Shown: in pieces, positions 9,441 through 17,936 of the stretch | How the letters are laid out: each line of letters begins with the position of its first letter | Numbering within the stretch: the first letter of the stretch is position 1 | Program-made: the position numbers and the translations under genes | Notes under the pieces: model-generated | Told to the model about the DNA's origin: nothing | The model's input: only the letters and a program-made list of their open reading frames with translations | Databases searched by the model: none | Source of the DNA: Candidatus Geothrix odensensis | Lineage (GTDB): Bacteria; Acidobacteriota; Holophagae; Holophagales; Holophagaceae | NCBI GenBank assembly: GCA_016714685.1 | Contig: JADKCH010000021.1 | Location: 1-38,882, forward strand | Length of the DNA: 38,882 nucleotides | Reading direction: 5' to 3'

Positions 9441-11147
9441 CGTCTGAATTCGAAGCCTGGGCCGAGGCCCCCGCCGCTGACGAGCTGCGCCTGATCCCCA
9501 TCGGCGGGCTCGGCGAGTTCGGCATGAACGCGCTGGTGGTCCACAGCGCCCGCAGCCTCTTCCTGGTGGACTGCGGCCAGCTGTTCCCCTCCGACGACCA
9601 GCCGGGCATCGATTCCATCGTGCCGGACTTCGCCTACCTGGAGCCCTTCGCGGACCGGCTCCAGGCCGTGCTGCTCACCCATGGCCACGAGGATCACCTC
9701 GGCGCCCTGCCGTACTTCCTCCGGCGCTGGCCGGTCCCCGGTCTACGGCACGGCCTTCACCCTGGGCCTCCTGGAAGGCAAGCTCCGCGAGCATGGCCTG
9801 GACACGGGGCTGCTGCACGTAGTGGCGGACTACGGCCGCGTGAAGGTGGGCGATGGCGAGATCGAGGTTGAGTGGATCCCCGTGACCCACAGCATTCCCG
9901 ATGCCTGCGCCCTGGCCCTGCACACCCCGCAGGGCGTGCTCATCCACTCGGGCGACTTCAAGCTGGATCCCGAGCCCCTGGATGGCCGCCACACCGGCAT
10001 GGAGCGCTTGCAGGCCCTGGGCGACGCCGGTGTGCGCCTGCTCATGGCGGATTCCACCAACGTGGGCCGGCCCGGGCGCTCCCCCTCGGAGGCCGTGTGC
10101 CGGGAAGGGCTGGAGGCCGCCTTCGAGCAGACGAAGGGCCGGCTCTTTGTCACCACCTTCAGCTCCAACATCCACCGCCTCCAGACGGTGGTGGACCTGG
10201 CCTATGAATTCCGGCGCCAGGTGGTGCTCCTGGGCCGCAGCCTGGACCGGAACCTGGGCCTGGCGCGCTCCCTCAAGCGGCTGGACCTGCCGGACGACAT
10301 CCTGGTGGACGTCAAAGATGCCCACCTCTTCCGCAAGAGCGAGCTGGTGGTGCTCTGCACCGGCAGCCAGGGCGAGCCCATGAGCGGGCTGGCCCGCCTG
10401 CTGCGGAGGGAGGTGAAGGGCCTGCCCATGGAGCCGGGTGACCGGCTGGTGGTGAGCGCACGGGCCATCCCCGGCAACGAGGTGTCCATCTCACGCATGC
10501 TCGACGCGGCGGAGCGCCTGGGTGCCGAGACCTCCAACGAGGGCCTGGGCCCCGTCCATGCTTCTGGCCATGGCAGCCGCGAGGAACTGGCCGACCTGAT
10601 CCGCGCCGTCCGGCCCGCCCAGATGGTGCCCGTCCACGGGACCTACCGGAACCTGCGGGCCCACGGCAAGCTGGCGGCGGAGCTGGGCTGGTCGCCAGAG
10701 CGCATTTCTCTGTTGGACGGAGGCCTCTGCCTGCGGCTCTTCGCGGACGGTCGCCTCGACATGCCCGGCGGGGTGCCAGTGGGCAAGTGCTTCGTGCACG
10801 AGGGCGTGGATCACATGGTGGATGCCCGCGTGGTGCAGGATCGCCTCATCCTCCAGGAGGACGGCGTCGTCTTCGCCACCCTGCTGGTGGATCCGCAGAC
10901 CGGCGACCTGGCGGCGACACCCACCATCCTCAGCCGGGGCTTCGTGATGCTGTCCGATGACGAGGCCTATGCCGAGCTGCTGGCGGGCGTGGCGCGGAAG
11001 GCCTATGAGGAGGCGCCGCAGGCGGTCCGCAACAATGGCGAGGCCATCCGGGACACGCTGCGGCTGGCCCTGCGCCGGATCATCCGCAAGACCACGCAGA
11101 CGCGGCCCCTGGTGATCCCGGTGATCCTGGAGGCGCCAGGGGCCTAG
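9431..11147 (+). CDS. rnj: Ribonuclease J, interrupted by an apparent +1 frameshift
   Basis: RNase J is a metallo-beta-lactamase/beta-CASP enzyme with 5'-3' exo- and endonuclease activity in mRNA decay and rRNA maturation. The first part (from ATG 9431) has IGGLGEFGMN and the zinc motif THGHEDH (His84, His86, Asp88, His89). The rest, in the next frame, has VTHSIPDACAL, IHSGDFKLDPEP, ADSTNVGRPGRSPSE, CTGSQGEPMSGLARL and PVHGTYRNLRAHG. The frames meet at CCCC (9736-9739): dropping one C gives WPVPVYGTAF, the expected RNase J sequence there, and a 571-residue protein close to the usual 555. As written the protein would stop early at 9871. The start overlaps rsmA by 10 bases. The 3' end overlaps the convergent barrel gene by 4. 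Confidence 0.9.
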
Positions 11148-12130
11148 AATCCAGGCCGGGTTCGCAAGGTGAAGGTCAGGCCGGCGAAGCGGTCCGTGCC
11201 GAAGGTTTCGGAGCGGGTGGCTCCCAGCTGGAGTTCCAGGAGGAACCTTGAGTTGACCTTCCAGCCGGCGGTTCCGGTCAGGGTGTCCGAACTTTCCCCG
11301 GTCATGTGATCCACGTCCCGGGTCGCCTCCAGTCCCCAGCGCGTGCGCTTCAAATCGGCCTCCAGGCCCACCGTCGCGGTCCAGTCGAGCAGGGAGGCAC
11401 TGCCACCCACCCGCGAGGCCGAGATTCTCTCGAGCCAGCTCACCAGGCGACCCGACAGGGCCCTGAACACCTCAGGGCTCACGCCTCCGGCGCTGTTCCG
11501 AATCCGGCCGACATCGGTCTCCCCATGCAGGGATCCGTAGTCGTAGTGGGTATAGGAGGCGTAGGAACGCCAGACCTCGCCAAGGTAATCCACGTTGGCA
11601 CCGAGGCCGGTGTCGGTGACCCTCAGATCCGCGTACCCGGTCACGTAGACGGTGCCGGTGGGTGTGCTGATGGGCCGGCTGGTGAAGTGGAGGCGATCAA
11701 ACTCCGTGGTGCGTGTGGACAGCTCAAAGCCAAGCCGCCAATCACCCACGTCGAAGGCGGGCTGGATGGCGAAGCGCTTGTAGGTCAGCAGATTCGACAT
11801 GTCCGTCTGGTCGTAGCGCAGGCCGAGGTCGAACATGCCGAAGGACTGGTCCCCACCAAGGCTGGTGGTGGTGGTCGTGGTGGTGCTCCCATCGGGGCTG
11901 GGGGCCTGGACCGTGGAGGCAAGGTTCGACCGGACTCCGGAGAGGAACAGGGTAAGTGACCCGCTCGGGCTCCAGCTGAGCCGACCGTGGAGGTCGCGGC
12001 CCTCCGCACTATCGACCAGTCCGCCCAGCTTGAGCGTGAGATTCGGCGGCCGGGAGGGGGCCGTCTCCAGCCCGGGCATCGATTGGGCCAGGGCAGGTAG
12101 CGAGGCAGCCACCAGGACGATCCATTTCAC
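11144..12130 (-). CDS. Predicted outer-membrane beta-barrel protein, function unknown
   Basis: A 328-residue protein with a signal peptide (MKWIVLVAASLPALAQS). After it come alternating hydrophobic/polar strands rich in aromatic residues and short turns, for example GDWRLGFELSTRT, FLLELQLGATRS and the C-terminal FAGLTFTLRTRPGF, which ends in Phe as outer-membrane barrels do for BAM recognition. I count enough strand-like segments for a 14-16-strand barrel, but this is only an estimate. A run of seven threonines sits near residue 90, probably in an extracellular loop. It is the last gene of the ECF sigma operon, 85 bases after the Spy-like gene, so it is probably a target or sensor of that regulator. 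I cannot name the family. Confidence 0.6.
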   Translation of the reverse strand: MKWIVLVAASLPALAQSMPGLETAPSRPPNLTLKLGGLVDSAEGRDLHGRLSWSPSGSLTLFLSGVRSNLASTVQAPSPDGSTTTTTTTSLGGDQSFGMFDLGLRYDQTDMSNLLTYKRFAIQPAFDVGDWRLGFELSTRTTEFDRLHFTSRPISTPTGTVYVTGYADLRVTDTGLGANVDYLGEVWRSYASYTHYDYGSLHGETDVGRIRNSAGGVSPEVFRALSGRLVSWLERISASRVGGSASLLDWTATVGLEADLKRTRWGLEATRDVDHMTGESSDTLTGTAGWKVNSRFLLELQLGATRSETFGTDRFAGLTFTLRTRPGF

Positions 12131-12215
12131 AGGTCACCTGTTCGGGAAGAGGGAAGGGCGGGTGAGGCGCAGGTGGGAGCAGGGGCCGGCGCCCTGTTCA
12201 CGACGAGCAGCACGG

Positions 12216-12728
12216 CTACTTGTCCTTCCGCTGTTCCTGAATGGCTTCCTGGATGGACTTCTGGAACTCGTCCACCAGGAGGATGAAGCGCCCCTGCTGG
12301 GCCGGTGTGAGGGAGCCCCGGATGTCCTCTTCGAAGCGCTTCCGGGAGGCCTCCTGCTGCTGTCGGAGCGCGGCCAGCTCATCCATCACGGGCTGCAGCT
12401 TCCGGTTCTTCTCGTCCTCACTCCCCGGGCCCGTCAGTGTGGTGTTCATCTGTTGGCGCAGCTGCCCCATCAGCAGCCGGCGAGAGGAGGATTCCTGGTC
12501 GAAGAGGGCCCAGCGGTCGGCGATGGTGTTGGCCTTTTCCTCACTCAGGCCCAGAGACCGTTGGAGCTTCCTGGATCGGAGTTCATGGAGTGCCGCCACG
12601 ATCCGTTCCCGGCGCGGCCCGGCGCGGCGCTCCGAGAAGTCTCTGAAGGGCCGCTCGGGGCGGACTCGGCCCTGGGCGCCCAGGGTGAGGGCGGTCAACG
12701 CAAGAAGCAGGAGGACTCGGCTGGGCAT
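12216..12728 (-). CDS. Periplasmic Spy/CpxP-like (LTXXQ-type) protein
   Basis: About 170 residues with a signal peptide (MPSRVLLLLALTALTLGAQG) and a mostly helical, highly charged mature part. Two related segments, LGLSEEKANTIADRW and GSLTPAQQGRFILLVDEF, match the LTxxQ-type repeat of Spy/CpxP and periplasmic heavy-metal-sensor-like proteins; these act as chaperones or as ligand-binding feedback proteins of envelope stress systems. Start chosen at ATG 12728, with GGAG six bases upstream; a GTG four codons earlier (12740) is possible but would push that GGAG inside the gene. It lies 24 bases after the anti-sigma gene. Role in this cell is inferred from family and context. Confidence 0.6.
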   Translation of the reverse strand: MPSRVLLLLALTALTLGAQGRVRPERPFRDFSERRAGPRRERIVAALHELRSRKLQRSLGLSEEKANTIADRWALFDQESSSRRLLMGQLRQQMNTTLTGPGSEDEKNRKLQPVMDELAALRQQQEASRKRFEEDIRGSLTPAQQGRFILLVDEFQKSIQEAIQEQRKDK

Positions 12729-12752
12729 GGAAGACTCCACTGGGAACTTAGC

Positions 12753-13265
12753 TCACTTCTTCACAGGTGTCTGGGCCTGCCGATCCCGGAGGGCCCAGAG
12801 GACGGCCTCGGCGTCCTGCTGCGAGAGGGCTGTCAGCTGGGAGACGGCATCTTCGGAATCCAGGAAGGGGGCTTCCGGGACGACCTCCTGAAGTTCAGAG
12901 GGGGTCCGGGGCAGGGTGGCTTCCACGAGAGGTGTGCGGTTCGCTCGCCCGGCCCAGAAAGCACCGGCCCCCACGGCCATCAGCAGGGCCGCCGCCACCG
13001 CCCAGGTGAAGGGACCCACGCGCAGGTGCAGGCGGGGGCGGGCAGGCAGCTTACGAAGGATGCGATCAGGGAGGCGTTCGAAGTAGCCGGCCGGGGCCAG
13101 GGCCTCGGGACTCTCCTCCTGGGCGAGGTAGGCCACCCGGGCCTCGGCGCAGGCCCGGCAGAGCTTCAGGTGGGTCTCGGCCTCAGGGCCCGGATCGAGG
13201 GGATCCGCCAGGACGGCCTCCATGGTGGGAACGCAGGCGGGGGGGATGGGGAGGGGCTGGGTCAT
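12753..13265 (-). CDS. Membrane-anchored anti-sigma factor (ZAS-like)
   Basis: A 170-residue protein that starts with a cytosolic domain carrying His32-x3-Cys36-x2-Cys39 (THLKLCRACAEA), the zinc-binding signature of ZAS anti-sigma factors. One membrane helix (TWAVAAALLMAVGAGAFWAG) follows at about residues 88-107, and a 60-residue periplasmic tail. Its ATG overlaps the stop of the sigma gene by four bases (ATGA), the usual arrangement for a sigma/anti-sigma pair made in equal amounts. It should hold the ECF sigma factor inactive at the inner membrane until an envelope signal arrives. The periplasmic tail, with LSQQDAEAVLWALRD, resembles no sensor I can name. Confidence 0.75.
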   Translation of the reverse strand: MTQPLPIPPACVPTMEAVLADPLDPGPEAETHLKLCRACAEARVAYLAQEESPEALAPAGYFERLPDRILRKLPARPRLHLRVGPFTWAVAAALLMAVGAGAFWAGRANRTPLVEATLPRTPSELQEVVPEAPFLDSEDAVSQLTALSQQDAEAVLWALRDRQAQTPVKK

Positions 13266-13909
13266 GCTCGGCCTCCTTTTACATGGCGGGTCAGGTTCTG
13301 GATGGCGTGGAAGATGTGGGCCTTCACGCTGCCCACCGAAGTGCCCATTTCCAGGGCGATCCGCTCGTACTTCCAGTCGTGCTGGAGTTTGAGGGTCAGC
13401 GCCTGCTTCTGGCGCTTGGGCAGTTTGGGCAGGGCCTCCTGGAGCAGGCGCCGGGCCTCCTGATCCATGAACGCGGCGATCTGGGTCTCGTCCACCCGGA
13501 GGGCCGGGTGTTCGAGGGTACCCTCAGGGCCATCGAGGCTCTCGTGTTCCTTGGCGACCCGCTCCCGGTAGTTCAGGGCCTGGCGGGTGGCGATGGTGAT
13601 GAGCCAGGTGCGGAACGAGGACTCGAAGCGGAAGCCGGGCAGGGCCCGGAAGACCCGGATGAAGGTCTCCTGCACCACGTCATCCGCATCCTGGTGGTTC
13701 TTCAGGATGGAAAAGGCCTTGCCGTAGACATCCCTCGAGAAGAGCCGGACCAGGGAGCCAAAGGCGGCCTGATCGCCCTGCTGGGCCTCCTCCACCCAGG
13801 CCAGCACCTCCGGAGTGTGGTACGGCGAGCCCGGATCGGGGGTCCGATCAGCGGTCGGGTTGGCCGTCTGCATCATCAGGGGCTCGCTCAAGGTGGCTAT
13901 TGCCATCAT
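13262..13909 (-). CDS. ECF-type RNA polymerase sigma factor (RpoE-like)
   Basis: A 215-residue sigma-70 family protein of the extracytoplasmic-function group. Region 2 is clear (GDQAAFGSLVRLFSRDVYG, then DADDVVQETFIRVFRAL, FRTWLITIATRQALNYR) and region 4 is present (LPKRQKQALTLKL, then IALEMGTSVGSVKAHIFHA). About 30 extra residues with no family match lead region 2. Two adjacent ATG codons begin the gene, and GGAG lies seven bases upstream. It heads a minus-strand operon with the anti-sigma factor, the Spy-like protein and the barrel protein, and is divergent from hpt across 131 bases. Autoregulation is usual for such operons but I cannot identify a promoter motif with confidence. Confidence 0.88.
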   Translation of the reverse strand: MMAIATLSEPLMMQTANPTADRTPDPGSPYHTPEVLAWVEEAQQGDQAAFGSLVRLFSRDVYGKAFSILKNHQDADDVVQETFIRVFRALPGFRFESSFRTWLITIATRQALNYRERVAKEHESLDGPEGTLEHPALRVDETQIAAFMDQEARRLLQEALPKLPKRQKQALTLKLQHDWKYERIALEMGTSVGSVKAHIFHAIQNLTRHVKGGRA

Positions 13910-14040
13910 GTTAGGCTCCGACAGCGGGAATCAAGGAGAATCCGCCGTCACCAGATGGACCCGGCGTGGCCTCATGAGGTTGAATGGATAAGGATTTACT
14001 GCCCGTTTTCCAGGTTCAGATCCCCGTTTCAGGAGTCCTC

Positions 14041-14562
14041 ATGCGAACGCGCATCACCCCCCTCGTGACCGAGGCCCAGATCCGGGCCCGGGTCCAGGAA
14101 CTGGGGGCCCAGCTGACGAAGGACTATGCCGGGAAGGACCTCGTGGTGATCGGCCTCCTGAACGGCGTATTTCCCTTCTTCGCCGATCTCGTCCGCGCCA
14201 TGGACCTGGACATCGACGTGAGCTTCATGCAGGTGGCCAGCTACGGCGGCGGCATGGAGAGCACCGGCGAGGTGCACATCCTCAAGGACCTGGACCGGAG
14301 CATCCAGGGGCGCCACGCCCTGGTGGTGGAGGACATCGTGGACACGGGCCTCACGCTGTTCAAGGTGGGCAACCTGTTGAACGATCGCGAGCCCCTGAGC
14401 CTGAAGATCTGCACCCTCCTGGACAAGCCCAGCCGCCGGAAGGTCGAGGTGCCCGTGGACTACATCGGGTTCACCATCGAGGATCACTTCGTGGTGGGCT
14501 ACGGCCTCGACCTCGACGGCAAGCTCCGCAACCTGCCTTACGTCGGCGTGTATCACCCGTGA
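14041..14562 (+). CDS. hpt: Hypoxanthine phosphoribosyltransferase
   Basis: A 173-residue purine-salvage enzyme that makes IMP (and GMP) from hypoxanthine (and guanine) plus PRPP. The PRPP-binding motif VVEDIVDTGLTL is at residues 95-106, preceded by the flexible-loop segment MQVASYGGG, and followed by VDYIGFTIEDHFVVGYGLD near the C terminus, typical of HPRT. ATG 14041 was chosen because AGGAG sits seven bases upstream; the frame is open earlier, but those residues do not match the family. The stop overlaps the GTG of lptE. In other bacteria hpt sits next to tilS or ftsH; here it heads hpt-lptE-holA. Confidence 0.93.
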   Translation: MRTRITPLVTEAQIRARVQELGAQLTKDYAGKDLVVIGLLNGVFPFFADLVRAMDLDIDVSFMQVASYGGGMESTGEVHILKDLDRSIQGRHALVVEDIVDTGLTLFKVGNLLNDREPLSLKICTLLDKPSRRKVEVPVDYIGFTIEDHFVVGYGLDLDGKLRNLPYVGVYHP

Positions 14563-15119
14563 AGCCCTCTCCGTTCGGAGCCTACCTACTGCTGGTGGTG
14601 TGCCTGTCAGCGACCGGCTGCGGCTATCACCGTCTGGATCGCCAGCAGCGCACAGCCGCCTGGGCGAAGCAGGGGGAGACCATCCGCCTGGCCCGGTTCC
14701 GCAACCTCACCCCGCGGCTCGGGCTGGAGGACCGTTTCACCAAGGCCCTGGAGAACCGCGTGGTGGCGGCCAGCCCCTGGCGACTGGTGGCGCAGGGCGA
14801 GCCCTCCCGTTGGGTGCTTCAGGGAACCCTGGAAAGCTATGTGTCCCGCCCCATCGGCCTCACCCTCGGCAACGATAGGGCCAAGGCCAGCGCCGGATCC
14901 GCTTCCCGCGTCGAGGTGGCCGTAGTGGCCAGCGTGGACCTGCTCGACGGCCAGACGGGCGTAGTGGTGCTCTCCCGCCGCGGCCTGACCTTCTCGAACC
15001 AGTACCGGGTGGATCAGAACTTCGCCAGCTTCGACAGCCGCGAGCTGCAGGTGCTGGAAAGCCTGGCGGACGACTTCGCCGAGAGCTTCCTCACCCAGCT
15101 GCTGGAAGGCATCGACTGA
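14559..15119 (+). CDS. lptE: LptE-like LPS-assembly lipoprotein
   Basis: A 186-residue lipoprotein. The signal peptide ends in the lipobox LSATGC with the lipidated Cys at residue 21, followed by GYHRLDR; the GCGY start is characteristic of LptE. The body contains the RFRNLTPRLGLEDRFTKAL and VLQGTLESYV segments seen in LptE homologues of many phyla. LptE plugs the LptD barrel and helps insert lipopolysaccharide in the outer membrane. The GTG start overlaps the hpt stop (GTGA) and the stop overlaps the holA ATG (TGATG). The lptE-holA order is the same as in Escherichia coli, which supports the call despite weak sequence conservation. Confidence 0.8.
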   Translation: MKPSPFGAYLLLVVCLSATGCGYHRLDRQQRTAAWAKQGETIRLARFRNLTPRLGLEDRFTKALENRVVAASPWRLVAQGEPSRWVLQGTLESYVSRPIGLTLGNDRAKASAGSASRVEVAVVASVDLLDGQTGVVVLSRRGLTFSNQYRVDQNFASFDSRELQVLESLADDFAESFLTQLLEGID

Positions 15120-16141
15120 TGGCCGTGCCCGCCGCCTGGCTGAATCAGGACTTCGCCTTGCTTCATGGCGAGGACGGAGACGGCCGCCGCGAGGCCCTGG
15201 AGGCCTGGAAGCAGAGGCACGTGGATCCCGAGTGGGCCGACTTCTCCCTCACGATCTGTTCGGAAGGGTGCCCCTGGCCCGAGGTCACGGCCGCCCTCCA
15301 GGAAGCCGCGCCCCTGGGCGCAGAGGCCCGCACGGTCATCGTGCCCGCCGCGGACAACCTCTTCACCCGAGCCAAGGAGCTGCCGGCCGTGGTCAAGGGG
15401 ATCCTGGAGAAACCTCCGGCTGGCGTGAACCTGCTGCTGGTGGCCTGGACCACCCTGCCGGCCGCGCCAGGGAAGGCCCTGGGCGCGAAGCCATGGACGG
15501 ATTGGACCAAGGCCGGACGGATCCTCAAAGTTGGCGCCCTGGATGCGATGGAGATCCCCGCGTTCATCGAGGCGGAGGCGCGGCGGCTGGGCCTGTCGCT
15601 CCAGGGAGCCTCGGCCGCCATGCTGGCCCAGCGTCAGGGTGGCCACCCGGGCCTGCTCAAGCGCGCCCTGGAGGTGCTGGACCTGCTCTCGGAAGACCGC
15701 CGCGTAACCGAGGCCATGGTCGATCAGGTCACCTTCAGACTCGCTGACCAGAAGGCTTTCGCCTGGTCCGGCGCCTGGCAGAAGGGGGATGCCGCCGGAG
15801 CGCTCAGAGCCCTGCGCACGGCCCTGGAGGACGGGGACGAGCCGTTGATGATGCTGGGCCAGGTTCGACGGGAGGTGGACCGTCTGCTGCGGCTGGCGGA
15901 TGCGGAGGCCGCTGGCCTGAAGGGGGCCGACCTGCTCGGTGCTCTCGGGTTGTCACCCAAGCAGGCCTTCCTGCTGGACGGCTACCGCGGCGCCCTCGGC
16001 AAGCTCAAGGCCCGCGGGGTCAAGGCTCTCCTGGGGCGGGTCAACCAGTGCGAGCGGGATCTCAAGGGCATGGCCCTGTCCCGGAGCGAGGCGCCCCTGC
16101 TGGATCTCACCCTGGCTCTGTGCCGGGCCTGGGGCCGCTGA
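15119..16141 (+). CDS. holA: DNA polymerase III delta subunit
   Basis: A 340-residue protein with the delta-subunit layout: N-terminal AAA-like domain without a Walker A motif, a middle segment with EIPAFIEAEARRLGLSL and GGHPGLLKRALEVLDLLS, and the C-terminal collar domain with LMMLGQVRREVDRLLRLAD. Delta opens the sliding clamp during loading by the clamp loader. The length is right for HolA. The gene is coupled to lptE by a TGATG overlap. Divergence is normal in this family; identification rests on the domain pattern plus the lptE neighbour. Confidence 0.88.
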   Translation: MAVPAAWLNQDFALLHGEDGDGRREALEAWKQRHVDPEWADFSLTICSEGCPWPEVTAALQEAAPLGAEARTVIVPAADNLFTRAKELPAVVKGILEKPPAGVNLLLVAWTTLPAAPGKALGAKPWTDWTKAGRILKVGALDAMEIPAFIEAEARRLGLSLQGASAAMLAQRQGGHPGLLKRALEVLDLLSEDRRVTEAMVDQVTFRLADQKAFAWSGAWQKGDAAGALRALRTALEDGDEPLMMLGQVRREVDRLLRLADAEAAGLKGADLLGALGLSPKQAFLLDGYRGALGKLKARGVKALLGRVNQCERDLKGMALSRSEAPLLDLTLALCRAWGR

Positions 16142-16221
16142 ACCCCGGGCGAACCGGACATTGATCACTTGAGCATGGGCTTCGCCGGGCGGATCATGGG
16201 GGTCTGCAACCCGGAGGGCCC

Positions 16222-17205
16222 ATGTCTGAGTGCGTCGTTCCCGCCTTGACCTCATCCGAGGTGGTGGCGTCCAAGTCCGTCCTGCCCGAGGGCTGGAAGG
16301 CGGACCTCTCTAATCTGAAGGCTCTCGACCTTACCCAGCCAGTGATGGAGCTGCTGCGCCGTACCACCAGCCGCCTGCCTCAGGACGTGATCGAGGCCAT
16401 CGTGAAGGGCCGGGATGCCGAGGAGGTGGGCAGCAGGGCCTACAACACCCTCAACGACATGGTGCGCAACATCAATCTGGCGGACGGCCAGGTGACGCCG
16501 CTCTGCCAGGACACGGGCTCCATCATCTTCTGGGTGCGCCACCCCTTCGGCCTTAGCCAGCGCGCCGCCAAGGCGCAGATCCGCGCCGCCGTCGTCGAGG
16601 CGACGAAGCGCTCCTGGCTTCGCCCCAACTGCGTGGAGTCGCTGAGCGGGAAGAACAGCGGCACCAACATGGATCCCTTCCATGAGCACCACCCGGCCAT
16701 CCACTTCGAGGAGTGGGACAAGCAGGAGATCGAGATCTCGGTCATGCAGAAGGGCGGCGGCTGCGAGAACGTGGGCGCCCAGTACCGCCTGCCGGATGCC
16801 GCGCTGGGCGCGGGCCGCGACATCAAGGGCGTGCGCAAGTGCATCATTGACGCCGTGGTGAAGGCCCAGGGCCAGGGCTGCAGCCCCGGCATTCTCGGCG
16901 TGGCCATCGGCGGTGACCGCGTCACCGGCTACGAGAAGAGCAAGGAGCTCATCCTCCGCAAGCTGGGCACTGCGAATGCCGACCCCAAGATGGACTCCTT
17001 CGAGAAGGAACTCACTGCGGATCTCAACACCCTGGGCATCGGTCCCATGGGCTACGGCGGCGTCACCACCGCCCTTGGCATCCACGTCGAGGAGATGTAC
17101 CGCCATCCCGCCAGCTTCTACGTGAGCATCAGCTACATGTGCTGGAGCAGTCGGCGTGGCACGGTCACTTTCCCGGCCAGCGGCCAGCCTTCCTACGACC
17201 TGTGA
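16222..17205 (+). CDS. Class I fumarate hydratase, alpha subunit
   Basis: The alpha subunit (327 residues) of the oxygen-sensitive iron-sulfur fumarase that interconverts fumarate and malate in the TCA cycle. Three Cys ligands for the 4Fe-4S cluster are visible at residues 95 (VTPLCQDTGS), 181 (KGGGCENVG) and 220 (GQGCSPGILGVAIGGDR). The family also includes L(+)-tartrate dehydratase TtdA, but in a respiratory heterotroph with no tartrate genes nearby fumarase is likelier. GGAGG (16213-16217) precedes ATG 16222. The beta subunit follows after seven bases. Confidence 0.9.
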   Translation: MSECVVPALTSSEVVASKSVLPEGWKADLSNLKALDLTQPVMELLRRTTSRLPQDVIEAIVKGRDAEEVGSRAYNTLNDMVRNINLADGQVTPLCQDTGSIIFWVRHPFGLSQRAAKAQIRAAVVEATKRSWLRPNCVESLSGKNSGTNMDPFHEHHPAIHFEEWDKQEIEISVMQKGGGCENVGAQYRLPDAALGAGRDIKGVRKCIIDAVVKAQGQGCSPGILGVAIGGDRVTGYEKSKELILRKLGTANADPKMDSFEKELTADLNTLGIGPMGYGGVTTALGIHVEEMYRHPASFYVSISYMCWSSRRGTVTFPASGQPSYDL

Positions 17206-17212
17206 GGCTCCC

Positions 17213-17791
17213 ATGATCCGACTCACCACTCCCATCACCGAAGACCAGATCCGCACGCTCAAGGTCGGCGACGAAGTGCTGCTCAACGGCCGCGTCGTCC
17301 TCAGCCGCGACATCGGCCACAAGTATATGAAGGAACAGAAGCCCGAGTGGCTGAAGCCCATCCTCGAGAACATGGTCATCTACCACTGCGGCCCGGTCGT
17401 GAAGAAGAACGCCGACGGCACCTGGTCCTTCGTGGCTGCCGGCCCCACCACCAGCATCCGCGAAGAGCCCTATCAGGCGGACGTCATCGAGACCTACAAG
17501 GTGCGCGGCGTCATCGGCAAGGGCGGCATGGGCAAGAAGACCAGCGAAGGTCTCCAGAAGACCGGCGCTGTCTACCTCCATGCCACCGGTGGCGCGGGCA
17601 GCCTGCTGGCCGAGCGCGTCAAGCGCGTGGTGGACGTGAAGATGCTCGAGGAATTCGGCAGCCCTGAGGCCTTTTGGATCATTGAGGTGGAGGACTTCCC
17701 CCTGGTGGTCACCATGGACAGCCACGGCGGCAGCCTCCACGAGATCGTGGCCCAGCAGAGCCAGGAGCGCGCCAAGGCCTTGATGGCCTGA
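17213..17791 (+). CDS. Class I fumarate hydratase, beta subunit
   Basis: The 192-residue beta subunit of the two-component class I hydratase. It shows the family's opening TPITEDQIRTLKVGDEVLLNG, the HKYM and IYHCGP segments and the central GPTTSIRE block, with KGGMGKKTSEGL further on. It completes the active site built on the alpha subunit's iron-sulfur cluster. ATG 17213 was preferred to earlier in-frame codons because the protein match begins there and TGAGG lies seven bases upstream. The alpha and beta genes form a tight two-gene unit. Tartrate dehydratase TtdB is the alternative reading. Confidence 0.9.
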   Translation: MIRLTTPITEDQIRTLKVGDEVLLNGRVVLSRDIGHKYMKEQKPEWLKPILENMVIYHCGPVVKKNADGTWSFVAAGPTTSIREEPYQADVIETYKVRGVIGKGGMGKKTSEGLQKTGAVYLHATGGAGSLLAERVKRVVDVKMLEEFGSPEAFWIIEVEDFPLVVTMDSHGGSLHEIVAQQSQERAKALMA

Positions 17792-17843
17792 CATTCCCAA
17801 AGCCCAAGCTGGTCGCGGAAGCCACAGGATTTCACAGAAAACG

Positions 17844-17877
17844 CGGAAGGGGTCGTCCTGCCTGTTCGGGCCTTCCG
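17844..17877 (+). other. Imperfect hairpin between fumarase and prmC
   Basis: CGGAAGG (17844-17850) and CCTTCCG (17871-17877) can pair across a 20-base loop in the 145-base gap after the fumarase beta gene. There is no T-run, so a Rho-independent terminator is doubtful. It is the only structure I see in this gap. Confidence 0.3.
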
Positions 17878-17936
17878 GGGCCAGCACTACTCTTCGTTCC
17901 AATGGAGAGGAACCTCACTCGCGCTAGGCTGGAGGG

